64,000 nucleotides of DNA, from NCBI RefSeq assembly GCF_900475935.1, contig NZ_LS483431.1, positions 868,001 through 932,000 on the forward strand, given 5' to 3'. The stretch's first letter is position 1. Each line of letters opens with the position of its first letter. A model generated the notes under the pieces. The model had not been told where the DNA came from. It made no database searches and saw only the letters and a list, made by a program, of their open reading frames with translations. Shown here piece after piece: positions 45,370-54,266 of the stretch. The stretch is from Campylobacter fetus subsp. fetus. GTDB taxonomy: Bacteria > Campylobacterota > Campylobacteria > Campylobacterales > Campylobacteraceae. The translations under genes and the position numbers were made by a program.

Positions 45370-46332
45370 TTAAGTAAGATTTTGGAGTTCTAAGCTAAAT
45401 ACTCCTTTTAAAGTTCTATAAGTAAGCCAAAATATAGCTATAGTAAATGTAATCAAAAATACAACGCTTAAAATATCCAAATACAGCTCATTCAACTCAA
45501 TTGCCATCTTGATAGTCGAGACTAAAAGTGCCGCCAATGGAAAACTCACTGCCCACCAAGTAACTCTAAAAGGACAACATTTTGTAGCATTTCTAAGTTT
45601 GGGAAGCATGGCAAAAAATAGAAACAATCCTATAAAATACAACCCTTTAGCAAATATATCTACATTTTTTACAACCTCTATATATGCAGAAAATCCAACG
45701 CTAAATGGAGCTAAAATTATCATTAGAGTAGGTATTAATTTATCTGGCATAGGCTCAGAAAACAGAAGTTTTGTTTTGATAATAACAAAGATAGGTATAG
45801 CAAAAAATAGACCTACGCCAAGAGCCGCTATAGAGGCGTCATCTAAATAATTAAAATTAAATAAATTTTTTGCAAGAGGAATATCTAGCGTACCTACTAC
45901 AGGTATCACCCATGCAGGAGTAACGTGCGATATATCTTGCGATTTACTAAGCCAAAAACTTACCATATATATGGCAAAACTTAGCATCAAAACAACTCCT
46001 GCTATCCATAATATAAAAGCAATTTTTGGAAAATATTCAAATATAACTATAGGAAGCAGTAAAATAGATATAATAAAAGTTCCAAAAAAGCTCTTTGTCA
46101 TAGGATTTATAAACTCATCTTTAAAACTTTGAGTCTTATATATCATCTTTATAGTGTAACATATACTTAAAATAATAAAATCCAAAACGGCTAACAAAGC
46201 TAAAATATCAGCCATAAATCCATTAAATCCAAAATGAAAAGCGGCTAATTTCCAGCCTATACTAAGTCCGCAAAGCCCCATAACAGAACCAAATAAGCTA
46301 ACAGGAAGATACGAAAAATAAGATTTATCCAT
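45370..46332 (-). CDS. TDT/SLAC1 family transporter (TehA-like)
   Basis: This membrane protein of 320 residues with about ten hydrophobic helices matches the tellurite-resistance/dicarboxylate transporter family (SLAC1-type anion channel fold). Features are YLPVSLFGSVMGLCGLSIGWK at the N-terminus and THVTPAWVIPVVGTLDIPLA-like sequence (SHVTPAWVIPVVGTLDI) in the middle. I chose ATG 46332 because GAAGGG precedes it; an in-frame ATG at 46389 would add 19 poorly conserved residues. The substrate is unknown; monocarboxylates, sulfite or nitrate-like anions occur in the family. Confidence 0.85.
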   Translation of the reverse strand: MDKSYFSYLPVSLFGSVMGLCGLSIGWKLAAFHFGFNGFMADILALLAVLDFIILSICYTIKMIYKTQSFKDEFINPMTKSFFGTFIISILLLPIVIFEYFPKIAFILWIAGVVLMLSFAIYMVSFWLSKSQDISHVTPAWVIPVVGTLDIPLAKNLFNFNYLDDASIAALGVGLFFAIPIFVIIKTKLLFSEPMPDKLIPTLMIILAPFSVGFSAYIEVVKNVDIFAKGLYFIGLFLFFAMLPKLRNATKCCPFRVTWWAVSFPLAALLVSTIKMAIELNELYLDILSVVFLITFTIAIFWLTYRTLKGVFSLELQNLT

Positions 46333-46473
46333 AAAAATCCCTTCAAATTTAAAACTATATAAAATTATATTTTTAAAATTTAAAAACACGGCATTTAGCG
46401 GGTGAGTAGAAATATTTTCTAAATTTAAAATTCAATTTTACCTATAAATTTAAAACAGATAGCAAAATAAAAA

Positions 46474-47091
46474 TTAACGCAAAATCTCCATAACTTCGGT
46501 AGCGTTTCGGCAATTTACCGCACCTTTTATTATCTCGTTTCGCCCCCAAAGAACTTGTATATAATCCATTTTAGCATTTTTCGATGCTAAGTAATCTTTG
46601 GCACTATCTCCTACAAAAACACATTCACATTTAAAAGAATCTCTGATAAGATTTAGCATTGTAGGATCTGGTTTTTGAGGAATTTCTTTATTTGAACCGA
46701 CAATCATATCGAAACTATCCAAAATTCCACAATTTTTAAGAATGCTTTCTATGGTAGCATGTGGAGCGTTCGTGGCTACTGCGAGTTTGTAATCCAAATT
46801 CTTGCAGCTGCTTACGACTTTCATCGCCTCTTCATAAACGGTTGCATAAAGCATATAATTTTTATCAAATTCCTCTTCAAAAATATGTCTCATATTTCCA
46901 CTAGCTTGCTCTATCCCGTAAAACTCTTTTATAGGATTTTTAAGCGGATCATTTATAGTTTTTATTATAAACTCAGCATCTAAAGGCGTCATATTTAGCT
47001 CTTTTCTGATATAGTTTATAGTGTAATATATAGCCTTTTTGCTATCTATGAGCGTCGCATCCATGTCAAAAATTACACATTTATTACTCAT
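46474..47091 (-). CDS. HAD family hydrolase (phosphoglycolate phosphatase-like)
   Basis: This 205-residue protein has the four HAD motifs: DMDATLIDS (nucleophile Asp at about residue 9; the second position after the first Asp is Met rather than the frequent Leu/Phe), ATNAPHATIES, KPDP with the catalytic lysine, and CVFVGDSAKDYLASKNAK. The alpha-helical cap after motif I is that of the PGP/PGMB-like subfamily. The substrate is not predictable. It overlaps the upstream 107-residue gene by 8 bases. Confidence 0.88.
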   Translation of the reverse strand: MSNKCVIFDMDATLIDSKKAIYYTINYIRKELNMTPLDAEFIIKTINDPLKNPIKEFYGIEQASGNMRHIFEEEFDKNYMLYATVYEEAMKVVSSCKNLDYKLAVATNAPHATIESILKNCGILDSFDMIVGSNKEIPQKPDPTMLNLIRDSFKCECVFVGDSAKDYLASKNAKMDYIQVLWGRNEIIKGAVNCRNATEVMEILR

Positions 47092-47407
47092 CGTAGTTTC
47101 CTTTTTTATGTTTTTCTTTTTTGTAGTTTCTGGAATTTTTTAGCTTATCTAAATTGTTTGCGGCTTTTAAAAGCTCTGTTTTATCATGTGAGTTTAGAGC
47201 AAAATTCACAAATTCACAAAGTGACTTCGTATATGGTTGATCAAGATATGCCGGCTCGATTTTTTCTAAAATTTGAGTGTTTTTCTTTACTAAAATATCA
47301 AATTTAGTAGTATCGAAATCTTCTCTTTTGAGATTTCTTATCACTAATTTAGCAAACTTTTCAAGTGCTCTTAAATATCTTACTCTTTTAAATTTATCAT
47401 CATTCAT
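47084..47407 (-). CDS. Hypothetical protein, 107 residues
   Basis: I do not recognise this protein. It is soluble, highly charged and predicted mainly helical (KRVRYLRALEKFAKLVIRNL at the start), with a lysine-rich C-terminal tail ending KKEKHKKGNYDE. It lacks cysteine clusters or membrane segments. Its end overlaps the start of the HAD hydrolase gene by 8 bases, so the two are translationally coupled and may work together. Confidence 0.65.
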   Translation of the reverse strand: MNDDKFKRVRYLRALEKFAKLVIRNLKREDFDTTKFDILVKKNTQILEKIEPAYLDQPYTKSLCEFVNFALNSHDKTELLKAANNLDKLKNSRNYKKEKHKKGNYDE

Positions 47408-47577
47408 AATATTTCCAAAAAGCTAAATTTATAAAAATTATATCAAAACAAAACTAAAATTATAGGTACATTCAATATTCTAAAGAAATATTTTGAATTC
47501 GAACATACCATAAATTTATCGATTTTTATCTAGGCGCATCATAAAAGCAAATAAAGTTGAGGTCTCATAAAAATAGA

Positions 47578-49008
47578 CTATAAATTTAAACAGATGTATT
47601 TTTGCTCCGTATATTCGTCCATACCATATCTGCTTCCCTCACGCCCAAGCCCGCTAAACTTCACACCGCCAAAAGGAGCCACTTCGTTGCTGATGAGTCC
47701 GGTATTTACGCCAACCATTCCGTACTCTAGGCTTTCAGACATATTCCATTGCCTTTTTGGATCATTCGTAAAAATATAGCTAGCAAGCCCAAAGTCAGTA
47801 TCGTTTGCCGCTTCTATCGCCTCTTCGTCGCTCTGAAATTTAAAAACCGGACAAAGCGGTCCAAATGTCTCTTCACGCGCTACTAGCATATCTTTAGTCG
47901 CGCCGCTTAGCAAAGTCGGTTCAAAAAAAGTTCCTCCAAGCGAGCTTCTTTTACCGCCGCTTAAGCATTTAGCTCCTTTTTTTAAAGCGTCGTTTATATG
48001 CTCTTCCACTTTTTTAAGAGCATTTTCATCGATAAGCGGTCCTTGATTTACTCCATTTTCTAGCCCGTTTCCTAGTTTTAAGCTTTTTATAGCGATATTT
48101 AATTTAGCACAAAACTCGTCGTAAATACCGCTTTGAGCATATATTCTATTTGCGCAAACGCAAGTCTGGCCGCTATTTCTAAATTTACTAGCCATTACTC
48201 CATCTACTGCTTTATCCAAATTTGCATCATTAAATACAATAAACGGAGCATTTCCGCCTAGCTCAAGGCTAAGTTTTTTGATAGTTTTCGCGCTTTTTTC
48301 ATAAATTTTTATACCTACTTCGGTTGAGCCAGTGAAGCTTATCTTTCTTATGATTTTTGAGTTTGCAAATGCCGTGCTCATCATATCAGCGTCCCCGCTA
48401 ACGATAACAAATAGATCTTTTGGGATACCTGCAGTGTAAGCCAAACTTGCCAAAGCGTAAGCACTAAGCGGTGTTTGACTAGCCGGTTTTACTATCATAG
48501 AGCACCCTGCTCCAAGTGCCGGAGCTGCTTTTCTAGTTATCATAGCAGAAGGAAAATTCCAAGGAGTTATCGCAGCGCAAACGCCTATGGGCTGTTTTAT
48601 CACGAGAAGTTTTTCATCTTTTTTAACACTCGTTAAGATATCGCCGTCATTTCTTAAAGCCTGCGCGGCGAACCATTTTATAAAACTAGCCGCGTATGCT
48701 ATCTCACCGCTGGCTTCGTTAAAACTTTTTCCTTGCTCTAAAGTCATAAGTCTGGCTAAATTTGCCCTATTTTGCATGACTAGTTCATACCATTTCATCA
48801 GTATATCGCTGCGAAAACTAGCTAAAGCAGAAGACCAGCTTTTAAAAGCTAAATTTGCGTTTTGGATGATATCTGCTATGCTTGCTTCATCAGTCTTTTT
48901 GACATAAGCTAGGATTTCTTTAGTAGCTGGATTTGTAACTTTTATACTATCATCAATAGCCGTCAAACTAATATTTTCATGATTTAAAAGATACTTGACT
49001 TGCTCCAT
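47578..49008 (-). CDS. gabD: NAD(P)-dependent succinate-semialdehyde dehydrogenase
   Basis: This 476-residue aldehyde dehydrogenase shows ITPWNFPSAMITRKAAPALGAGCSMIVKPA, the catalytic Glu in KKLSLELGGNAPFIVF (near residue 257), the catalytic Cys in FRNSGQTCVCANRIY (near 291) and EETFGPLCPVFKF. The C-CAN sequence and ELGGNAPFIVF are typical of GabD/SSADH. It could feed succinate into the TCA cycle. No GABA transaminase gene is nearby, so the physiological aldehyde is uncertain. GGAG precedes the ATG. Confidence 0.9.
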   Translation of the reverse strand: MEQVKYLLNHENISLTAIDDSIKVTNPATKEILAYVKKTDEASIADIIQNANLAFKSWSSALASFRSDILMKWYELVMQNRANLARLMTLEQGKSFNEASGEIAYAASFIKWFAAQALRNDGDILTSVKKDEKLLVIKQPIGVCAAITPWNFPSAMITRKAAPALGAGCSMIVKPASQTPLSAYALASLAYTAGIPKDLFVIVSGDADMMSTAFANSKIIRKISFTGSTEVGIKIYEKSAKTIKKLSLELGGNAPFIVFNDANLDKAVDGVMASKFRNSGQTCVCANRIYAQSGIYDEFCAKLNIAIKSLKLGNGLENGVNQGPLIDENALKKVEEHINDALKKGAKCLSGGKRSSLGGTFFEPTLLSGATKDMLVAREETFGPLCPVFKFQSDEEAIEAANDTDFGLASYIFTNDPKRQWNMSESLEYGMVGVNTGLISNEVAPFGGVKFSGLGREGSRYGMDEYTEQKYICLNL

Positions 49009-49127
49009 TTTATCTCCTTAAATTTAAAAAGATTCTAACAAAACAAGTCTGATACGCGCATAAATTTAAAAAATTGATTTTTTAAATTTAATTTCCAAAT
49101 TCACTCATCAAATTTACCTACTTAAAT

Positions 49128-50462
49128 TTACTTGCCAAGATATTTTATCAGATCGGCTTTAGCGTCACCACTTATCAAACCTATATTAAATTTATCCACC
49201 AAGAAATTTAATATCTCTTCGTTTATAAACTCCGGCAAAGTCGGTCCGATATGGATATTTTTTACTCCAAGATATAAAAGCGCAAGAAGTATAATGATCG
49301 CTTTTTGCTCCATCCACATAAGTGAGATAGTTATCGGTAAATCATTTATAGTTATACTAGTTGCCTCGCTTAGTGCAGTAGCGATTTTAACCGCTCCGTT
49401 ACTGTCGTTGCACTGACCAAGGTCTAAGTAGCGCGGTATTTTCGTACCTTCTATATATCCAAAATCAACGTCGTTAAATCTAAATTTACCGCAGCTCGAA
49501 GTCAAGATCACGCAATCTTTTGGTAAAGATAAAGCCAACTCTCTATAATAATTTCTACTATTTCCTGGCGCGTCACACCCTGCGATCACGAAAAATCTTC
49601 TTATTTTACCGCAATTAAGTGCTTCTAAAATCTCTGTCGCCATAGGTAAAACCGCTTTATAGTGATGTCCTGTTACTATGAAATCATCACTATCAAATCC
49701 GCTTATCTCAGGCAGACTTAAAGCTTTTTGTATAAGCGGACTAAAGTCATCGCCGTTTATGTGCGTTACGCCCTTGCTTCCAGCTATATCATAACCGAAT
49801 AATCTATCTGCATACTCACAGTTTTTGCGAAGCGGCACGATACAATTAGTAGTCATCAAAATAGCGCCTTTAAACTCGTTAAAAAGTTTAGTTTGATCAA
49901 ACCACGCTTTACCTAAATTTCCTTTTAAATGGCTAAATTTATTTAGCTCAGGATAAGCGTGAGCAGGAAGCATTTCTGAGTGAGTATAGATATTTATGCC
50001 TTTACCAGCAGTTTGTTCAAGCAGAGCTTTTAAAGCATGAAGATTGTGTCCGCTTACTAAGATAGCTTTGCCGTTTGCTTTATTTTGCGTAACTTTTACC
50101 GGAGTCGGCACACCGAATTTAGTAGTATGAGCGCCGCTTAAAGCGTCCATGACTTCTACTCCGGCTTTTCCTACTTCTAAAAGCTGAGCTATATGTTCAT
50201 CAAAGTTGAAGTTCATATTCGTAAGCGTAAAATACAGCGTTTTAGATATGATATCATCTACTTTTTTCGTATCTGCACCAAGCTCGTTTGCATGGTGGCG
50301 ATACGCACTCATACCTTTTAAACCAAATATCATCATATCTTGAAGTCTAGCTAACGTGCTATCTTTACCGCAAGTTCCGCTATCTTGACCCTTACTTCCA
50401 CAACCTCCGGGGGCGCTCATTTGACACTGATGACAAAACATTTCTAATTCTTGCTTGCTCAT
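49128..50462 (-). CDS. hcp: Hybrid cluster protein / hydroxylamine reductase (short form)
   Basis: Hcp reduces hydroxylamine or nitric oxide and protects against nitrosative stress. The N-terminal cysteines are spaced C-x2-C-x7-C-x9-C (residues 10, 13, 21, 31). Hybrid-cluster ligands appear in VSGHNLHALKALLEQT, TNCIVPLRKNCEYADRLFGYD (cysteines), CDAPGNSRNYYREL and LTSSCGKFRFND. At 444 residues it is about 100 shorter than E. coli Hcp, which fits the class III enzymes lacking part of the first helical domain. No hcr reductase gene follows. A Crp/Fnr-type box lies upstream. Confidence 0.92.
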   Translation of the reverse strand: MSKQELEMFCHQCQMSAPGGCGSKGQDSGTCGKDSTLARLQDMMIFGLKGMSAYRHHANELGADTKKVDDIISKTLYFTLTNMNFNFDEHIAQLLEVGKAGVEVMDALSGAHTTKFGVPTPVKVTQNKANGKAILVSGHNLHALKALLEQTAGKGINIYTHSEMLPAHAYPELNKFSHLKGNLGKAWFDQTKLFNEFKGAILMTTNCIVPLRKNCEYADRLFGYDIAGSKGVTHINGDDFSPLIQKALSLPEISGFDSDDFIVTGHHYKAVLPMATEILEALNCGKIRRFFVIAGCDAPGNSRNYYRELALSLPKDCVILTSSCGKFRFNDVDFGYIEGTKIPRYLDLGQCNDSNGAVKIATALSEATSITINDLPITISLMWMEQKAIIILLALLYLGVKNIHIGPTLPEFINEEILNFLVDKFNIGLISGDAKADLIKYLGK

Positions 50463-50499
50463 TTTGTTCCTTCTTAAATTTATAATGGTGCATTTTGAA

Positions 50500-50541
50500 A
50501 TTGTAGAAAAATTTAATACTATTTCTGTTGATATTTGTCAA
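50500..50541 (-). promoter_or_regulatory. hcp promoter with Crp/Fnr-type operator
   Basis: TTGAT-N4-GTCAA at 50528-50541 matches the FNR half-site arrangement TTGAT-N4-ATCAA at 9 of 10 positions. On the minus strand a TACAAT hexamer (50505-50500) follows, predicting a start near 50493. The box centre would then be at -41.5, the standard class II activator position. AGAAGGA precedes the hcp ATG. Confidence 0.6.
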
Positions 50542-50655
50542 TATAAATAATATACCATATAGATATTATAAATAGATACTATATTAGTAAATAAATAATT
50601 TAATAGCGATATAATAAGATTCATAATAAAACATATATAATTTATACTTATATGC

Positions 50656-50684
50656 TTGACATTAGTAAAATTTTTTGATAAAAT
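50656..50684 (+). promoter_or_regulatory. metY promoter
   Basis: A consensus TTGACA (50656-50661) and TAAAAT (50679-50684) are spaced by exactly 17 bases. The metY ATG lies 34 bases downstream with AAAAGGA. A perfect -35 box is unusual in Campylobacter-type promoters. Confidence 0.7.
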
Positions 50685-50718
50685 TAAAATATCAAATAAA
50701 ATTTAAAAGGATTTTTGT

Positions 50719-51990
50719 ATGCAAAAAGAAACCCTAGCAACACACTTTGGCTATAACTCAAAAGATGGACACGGTACAATGGCTGTGCCGATTTACCAGA
50801 GTACGGCATATGATTTTGGTAGTTGTGAAACTGCGGCAAATAGATTTGCTTTAAAAGAGCTTGGCCAAATTTACTCTCGTTTAACAAACCCTACACTAGA
50901 CGTATTTGAAGCTAGAATAGCAGCTCTAGAAGGCGCAAAAGCAGCTATAAGCACTTCTAGCGGTCAAGCAGCGATATTTTACTCTATAGCTAACCTCGCA
51001 GAAGCTGGGGATAATATCATAGTGGCACAAAAAATTTACGGAGGAGCTACAACTCTTTTAACTCATACTATAAAAAGATTTGGTATAAAAGCAAAGATAT
51101 TTGATTCAGATAATGCCGATGACTTAGAAGCACTTATAGATGATAAAACAAAAGCTATATTTTTTGAAACTCTTTCAAATCCTCAAATCGCTATTTCAAA
51201 TGTAGATAAAATAGTACAAATAGCAAATCGCCACAATGTGATAACGATAGCCGATAATACGGTTGCGACACCTATTTTATTCAATCCGTTAAAAAAAGGC
51301 GTTGACGTAGTAGTCCATAGTGCTAGCAAATACATAAGTGGTCAAGGTTTAAGCGTAGCCGGGGCAATAGCAAGCAGAGACGGATTAAACGATAAGTTAG
51401 TAAGCAATCCGAGATATGCTCATTTCAACACTCCAGATGAGAGTTATCATGGACTTGTTTATTCGGATTTAAAAGGAATGTTTGATCTATTTACGTTAAG
51501 AATAAGATTAAGTCTATTAAGAGATATAGGAGCTACTCTTTCGGCATTTAACGCATTTCAACTTATACAGGGTTTAGAAACTCTTAGCATAAGGATAAAA
51601 GAGCATTCAAAAAATGCGCTTAAAGTAGCTGAGTTTTTAGAAAAGCATCCAAAAGTAAAAAGCGTAAATTATCCAGGTCTTGCTAGCTCGAAGTTAAACT
51701 CATACGTAAAAGCAAATTTCACAGACGGTCTTGCTAGTGGATTGCTTAGTTTTGATGTAGGAGACGGCAAAACTGCTGCAAAAATACTAAATAACGTAAA
51801 AATATTTAGCGTAGTTGTAAATATAGGCGATAGCAAATCAATAATAACACATCCTGCTAGCACTACTCATCAGCAGCTAAGCAAAAAAGAGCTTGAAGAT
51901 GCTGGAGTAAGCGAGGGACTTATCAGACTTAGCATAGGTCTTGAAAATGCCGATGATCTGATCAATGATTTAAAAGAGGCGATGCAATGA
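50719..51990 (+). CDS. metY: O-acetylhomoserine aminocarboxypropyltransferase (sulfhydrylase)
   Basis: This PLP enzyme makes homocysteine from O-acetylhomoserine and sulfide, supplying MetE. The 423-residue protein has the Cys/Met-metabolism PLP family signatures TLATHFGYNSKDGHGTMAVPIYQSTAYDF, SGQAAIFYSIANLAEAGDNI, the PLP lysine in VVHSASKYISGQG (about residue 206) and NYPGLASSK. The long insert and the IYQSTAY start fit MetY rather than MetB/MetC. The rrf2 gene overlaps its last 4 bases. Confidence 0.93.
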   Translation: MQKETLATHFGYNSKDGHGTMAVPIYQSTAYDFGSCETAANRFALKELGQIYSRLTNPTLDVFEARIAALEGAKAAISTSSGQAAIFYSIANLAEAGDNIIVAQKIYGGATTLLTHTIKRFGIKAKIFDSDNADDLEALIDDKTKAIFFETLSNPQIAISNVDKIVQIANRHNVITIADNTVATPILFNPLKKGVDVVVHSASKYISGQGLSVAGAIASRDGLNDKLVSNPRYAHFNTPDESYHGLVYSDLKGMFDLFTLRIRLSLLRDIGATLSAFNAFQLIQGLETLSIRIKEHSKNALKVAEFLEKHPKVKSVNYPGLASSKLNSYVKANFTDGLASGLLSFDVGDGKTAAKILNNVKIFSVVVNIGDSKSIITHPASTTHQQLSKKELEDAGVSEGLIRLSIGLENADDLINDLKEAMQ

Positions 51991-52400
51991 GCTTACTAAG
52001 TACTAAAGGCGTGTATGGGCTAATGTCAATGTTTGAAATATCAAAAGGAGACCAAAAAAATCCGGTCTCTCTTAAAGACATATCTCAAAATATAGGTGTA
52101 CCAAAAAACTATTTAGAACAAGTTTTAAACACCCTAAGAAATGCCGGTTTTGTAAGTAGTATAAAAGGGCTTAAGGGTGGTTACTTTTTAAATAAAACTT
52201 TAGATGAGATAACTTTTTACGATATTTTTTATGCTTTAGAAAATGATTTTGGGCTAACTTCTTTAAATGTAGAACATAGTTCATATAATCTATTTTTTAA
52301 AGAGTATAATGAAAAACTCACAGAACTTTTTTCAAAACCGCTAAGCAGCTTTAAAGAGTATCAAAGTCAAGCTAAAAAATATTTGAACTATGTGATTTAA
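51987..52400 (+). CDS. Rrf2 family transcriptional regulator
   Basis: This 137-residue regulator has the Rrf2 winged helix: LSTKGVYGLMSMFEIS, VSLKDISQNIGVPKNYLEQVLNTLRNAGFVSSIKGLKGGYFL (helix-turn-helix and wing, about residues 27-69). It contains no cysteine at all, so it cannot carry the [2Fe-2S] cluster of IscR or NsrR. In Bacillus the cysteine-free Rrf2 protein CymR represses sulfur genes and is controlled by binding CysK; location between metY and cysK suggests the same role here. It overlaps metY by 4 bases. Confidence 0.88.
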   Translation: MSLLSTKGVYGLMSMFEISKGDQKNPVSLKDISQNIGVPKNYLEQVLNTLRNAGFVSSIKGLKGGYFLNKTLDEITFYDIFYALENDFGLTSLNVEHSSYNLFFKEYNEKLTELFSKPLSSFKEYQSQAKKYLNYVI

Positions 52401-52410
52401 GGAGAAATTA

Positions 52411-53325
52411 ATGAAAATTGCAAACAATGTAACTGAGCTTATTGGCAATACTCCGTTAGTTAGAATAAATAAATTTGGAAATGATGCAACTATTTTAGCA
52501 AAATGTGAGTTTTTAAACCCAAGCCATTCAGTAAAAGATAGAATAGCTCTTAATATGATAAGAGTAGGTATGAGCGAAGGAAAGATAAACAAAAATAGCG
52601 TTATCATCGAACCTACTAGTGGAAATACAGGTGTTGGTCTAGCTATGGTCTGCGCTCAATTAGGACTTAAAATGATACTAACTATGCCAAGCTCAATGAG
52701 TTTAGAGCGTCAAAAACTGCTAAAAGCATTCGGTGCGAATCTTGTATTAACAGATCCTAAATACGGTATGCAAGGAGCTGTTAATGAAGCTATAAAAATA
52801 GCCAACGAAACCGAAAATAGCTTCATCCCAAGTCAATTTGACAATCCAGCAAATCCTGCTATGCACAAAAACACAACCGCAATAGAAATACTAAACGATA
52901 CCAACGGCAAGGTAGATATACTTGTAGCTGGATTTGGCACAGGCGGCACGGTAAGCGGTATAGCAGAGGTATTAAGAGCAAAAAATCCTAACGTAAAGAT
53001 TATAGCAGTAGAACCTGAGAAATCACCTCTTTTAAGCAAAGGAGAAGCAGGACCTCACGCCATACAAGGTATAGGTGCAAACTTTATCCCAAAAAATTTG
53101 AACAGAGACGTTATCGATGAGTTTTTTACCGTATCGAATGAAGATGCTATAGCTACGGCAAAAGCATTAGCTCAAAATGAAGGTCTTTTAGTCGGAGTTT
53201 CTAGCGGTGCAAATGTATATGCTGCAAAAGAAGTGGCAAAAAGAGCTGAAAACCACGGTAAAACGATAGTAACCATACTTTGCGATACTGGAGAGAGATA
53301 TCTATCAACTACATTGTATGATTAA
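52411..53325 (+). CDS. cysK: Cysteine synthase (O-acetylserine sulfhydrylase)
   Basis: CysK combines O-acetylserine (from CysE) with sulfide to give cysteine. The 304-residue protein shows [14 protein letters not shown], the PLP lysine in [15 protein letters not shown] (about residue 42), [13 protein letters not shown], the phosphate loop [16 protein letters not shown], and [15 protein letters not shown]. It starts 10 bases after the regulator gene behind AAGGAG. It ends 4 bases into the convergent acpS gene. Confidence 0.96.
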   Translation: MKIANNVTELIGNTPLVRINKFGNDATILAKCEFLNPSHSVKDRIALNMIRVGMSEGKINKNSVIIEPTSGNTGVGLAMVCAQLGLKMILTMPSSMSLERQKLLKAFGANLVLTDPKYGMQGAVNEAIKIANETENSFIPSQFDNPANPAMHKNTTAIEILNDTNGKVDILVAGFGTGGTVSGIAEVLRAKNPNVKIIAVEPEKSPLLSKGEAGPHAIQGIGANFIPKNLNRDVIDEFFTVSNEDAIATAKALAQNEGLLVGVSSGANVYAAKEVAKRAENHGKTIVTILCDTGERYLSTTLYD

Positions 53326-53669
53326 TTTTCTACTATCACGGCTGCGATGGCAAATCCGCCATCGTGCGTGATACTTAAACTTGTATTTTTTATATTAAAC
53401 TTTTTTACTATATTTTCGTTAAACTTTAGCTTCGGTGCGCCTTTTTTATCTTTATAAATTTCAATATCTAAAAAGCTAAGTTCAGCACCAATTCCGCAAC
53501 CCAAAGCTTTGCTAGCAGCCTCTTTAGCTGCCCAAATACCTGCTAAGCTTGCATCGTTTTTGACTAAAGCAACTTCACTAGATAGCAAAAACTTATATAT
53601 AAATTTACTTTTAAATTTAGATTTAGCAGATGTTACTCTGTCTATTTTGACTATATCTATACCTATCAT
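53322..53669 (-). CDS. acpS: Holo-[acyl-carrier-protein] synthase
   Basis: AcpS attaches 4'-phosphopantetheine to acyl carrier protein. The 115-residue protein has [11 protein letters not shown] (Mg-binding Asp at residue 4) and the signature [16 protein letters not shown] (about residues 46-61), then [18 protein letters not shown] at the end. Normal length. It overlaps fliL by 4 bases. Confidence 0.95.
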   Translation of the reverse strand: MIGIDIVKIDRVTSAKSKFKSKFIYKFLLSSEVALVKNDASLAGIWAAKEAASKALGCGIGAELSFLDIEIYKDKKGAPKLKFNENIVKKFNIKNTSLSITHDGGFAIAAVIVEN

Positions 53670-54193
53670 TGTACGATAAAATCAGTAAAATATACATTTT
53701 TTATATATCCGTCTCTTAGTATCTCATTTATCTTAGTTACCAACTCATCTTTCAAACGCTCTTTACCTTTTGAAGTGCTAACATCTTCATAAGTTTTTGA
53801 AGATAAAGTTCTTATGATAATATCTCTAATAAGAGGTTTTTTCTTATCTATTTCAGGACTTAAAGTCTGTTCGCTAAGCTCTAAATTTAAAGTAGTTTTT
53901 AGAAACCTAGAACCGCTTTCGCTAAGTAAATTTACTAAAAACTGATCCATAGGATACATTGGACCAACATTAAAAAAGTCATTTGAACGCTGCTTTGGAC
54001 TCGGAGCTGCTTGCTGTTGGGTGCTGTTTGGAGCTTGATTTGCTTCCATTTTTTGCTCAGAACTGCTTCCTACTAACATAAATGCTACTAAAGCACCGAT
54101 AATAAGTAAAAATACAAGAACTCCAACGATAGCTATAAGAACTACCGGACTTTTTTTACTTCCGCCCTCTGTTGTTTTAGCTTCATCTGCCAT
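53666..54193 (-). CDS. fliL: Flagellar basal body-associated protein FliL
   Basis: FliL is an inner-membrane protein around the stator units that supports torque and swarming. The 175-residue protein has a short cytoplasmic start, one membrane helix ([26 protein letters not shown], about residues 19-42), a Q/P-rich linker, and the periplasmic FliL domain with [26 protein letters not shown] and the C-terminal [13 protein letters not shown]-like ending ([15 protein letters not shown]). Pairing with acpS is the only clear operon context. Confidence 0.93.
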   Translation of the reverse strand: MADEAKTTEGGSKKSPVVLIAIVGVLVFLLIIGALVAFMLVGSSSEQKMEANQAPNSTQQQAAPSPKQRSNDFFNVGPMYPMDQFLVNLLSESGSRFLKTTLNLELSEQTLSPEIDKKKPLIRDIIIRTLSSKTYEDVSTSKGKERLKDELVTKINEILRDGYIKNVYFTDFIVQ

Positions 54194-54266
54194 AATTTTC
54201 CTTTTTTTAGTTTTTTTAATGCTTAATTATAAATAATTTTTAATAAAATTAAAATTATTTTACACT

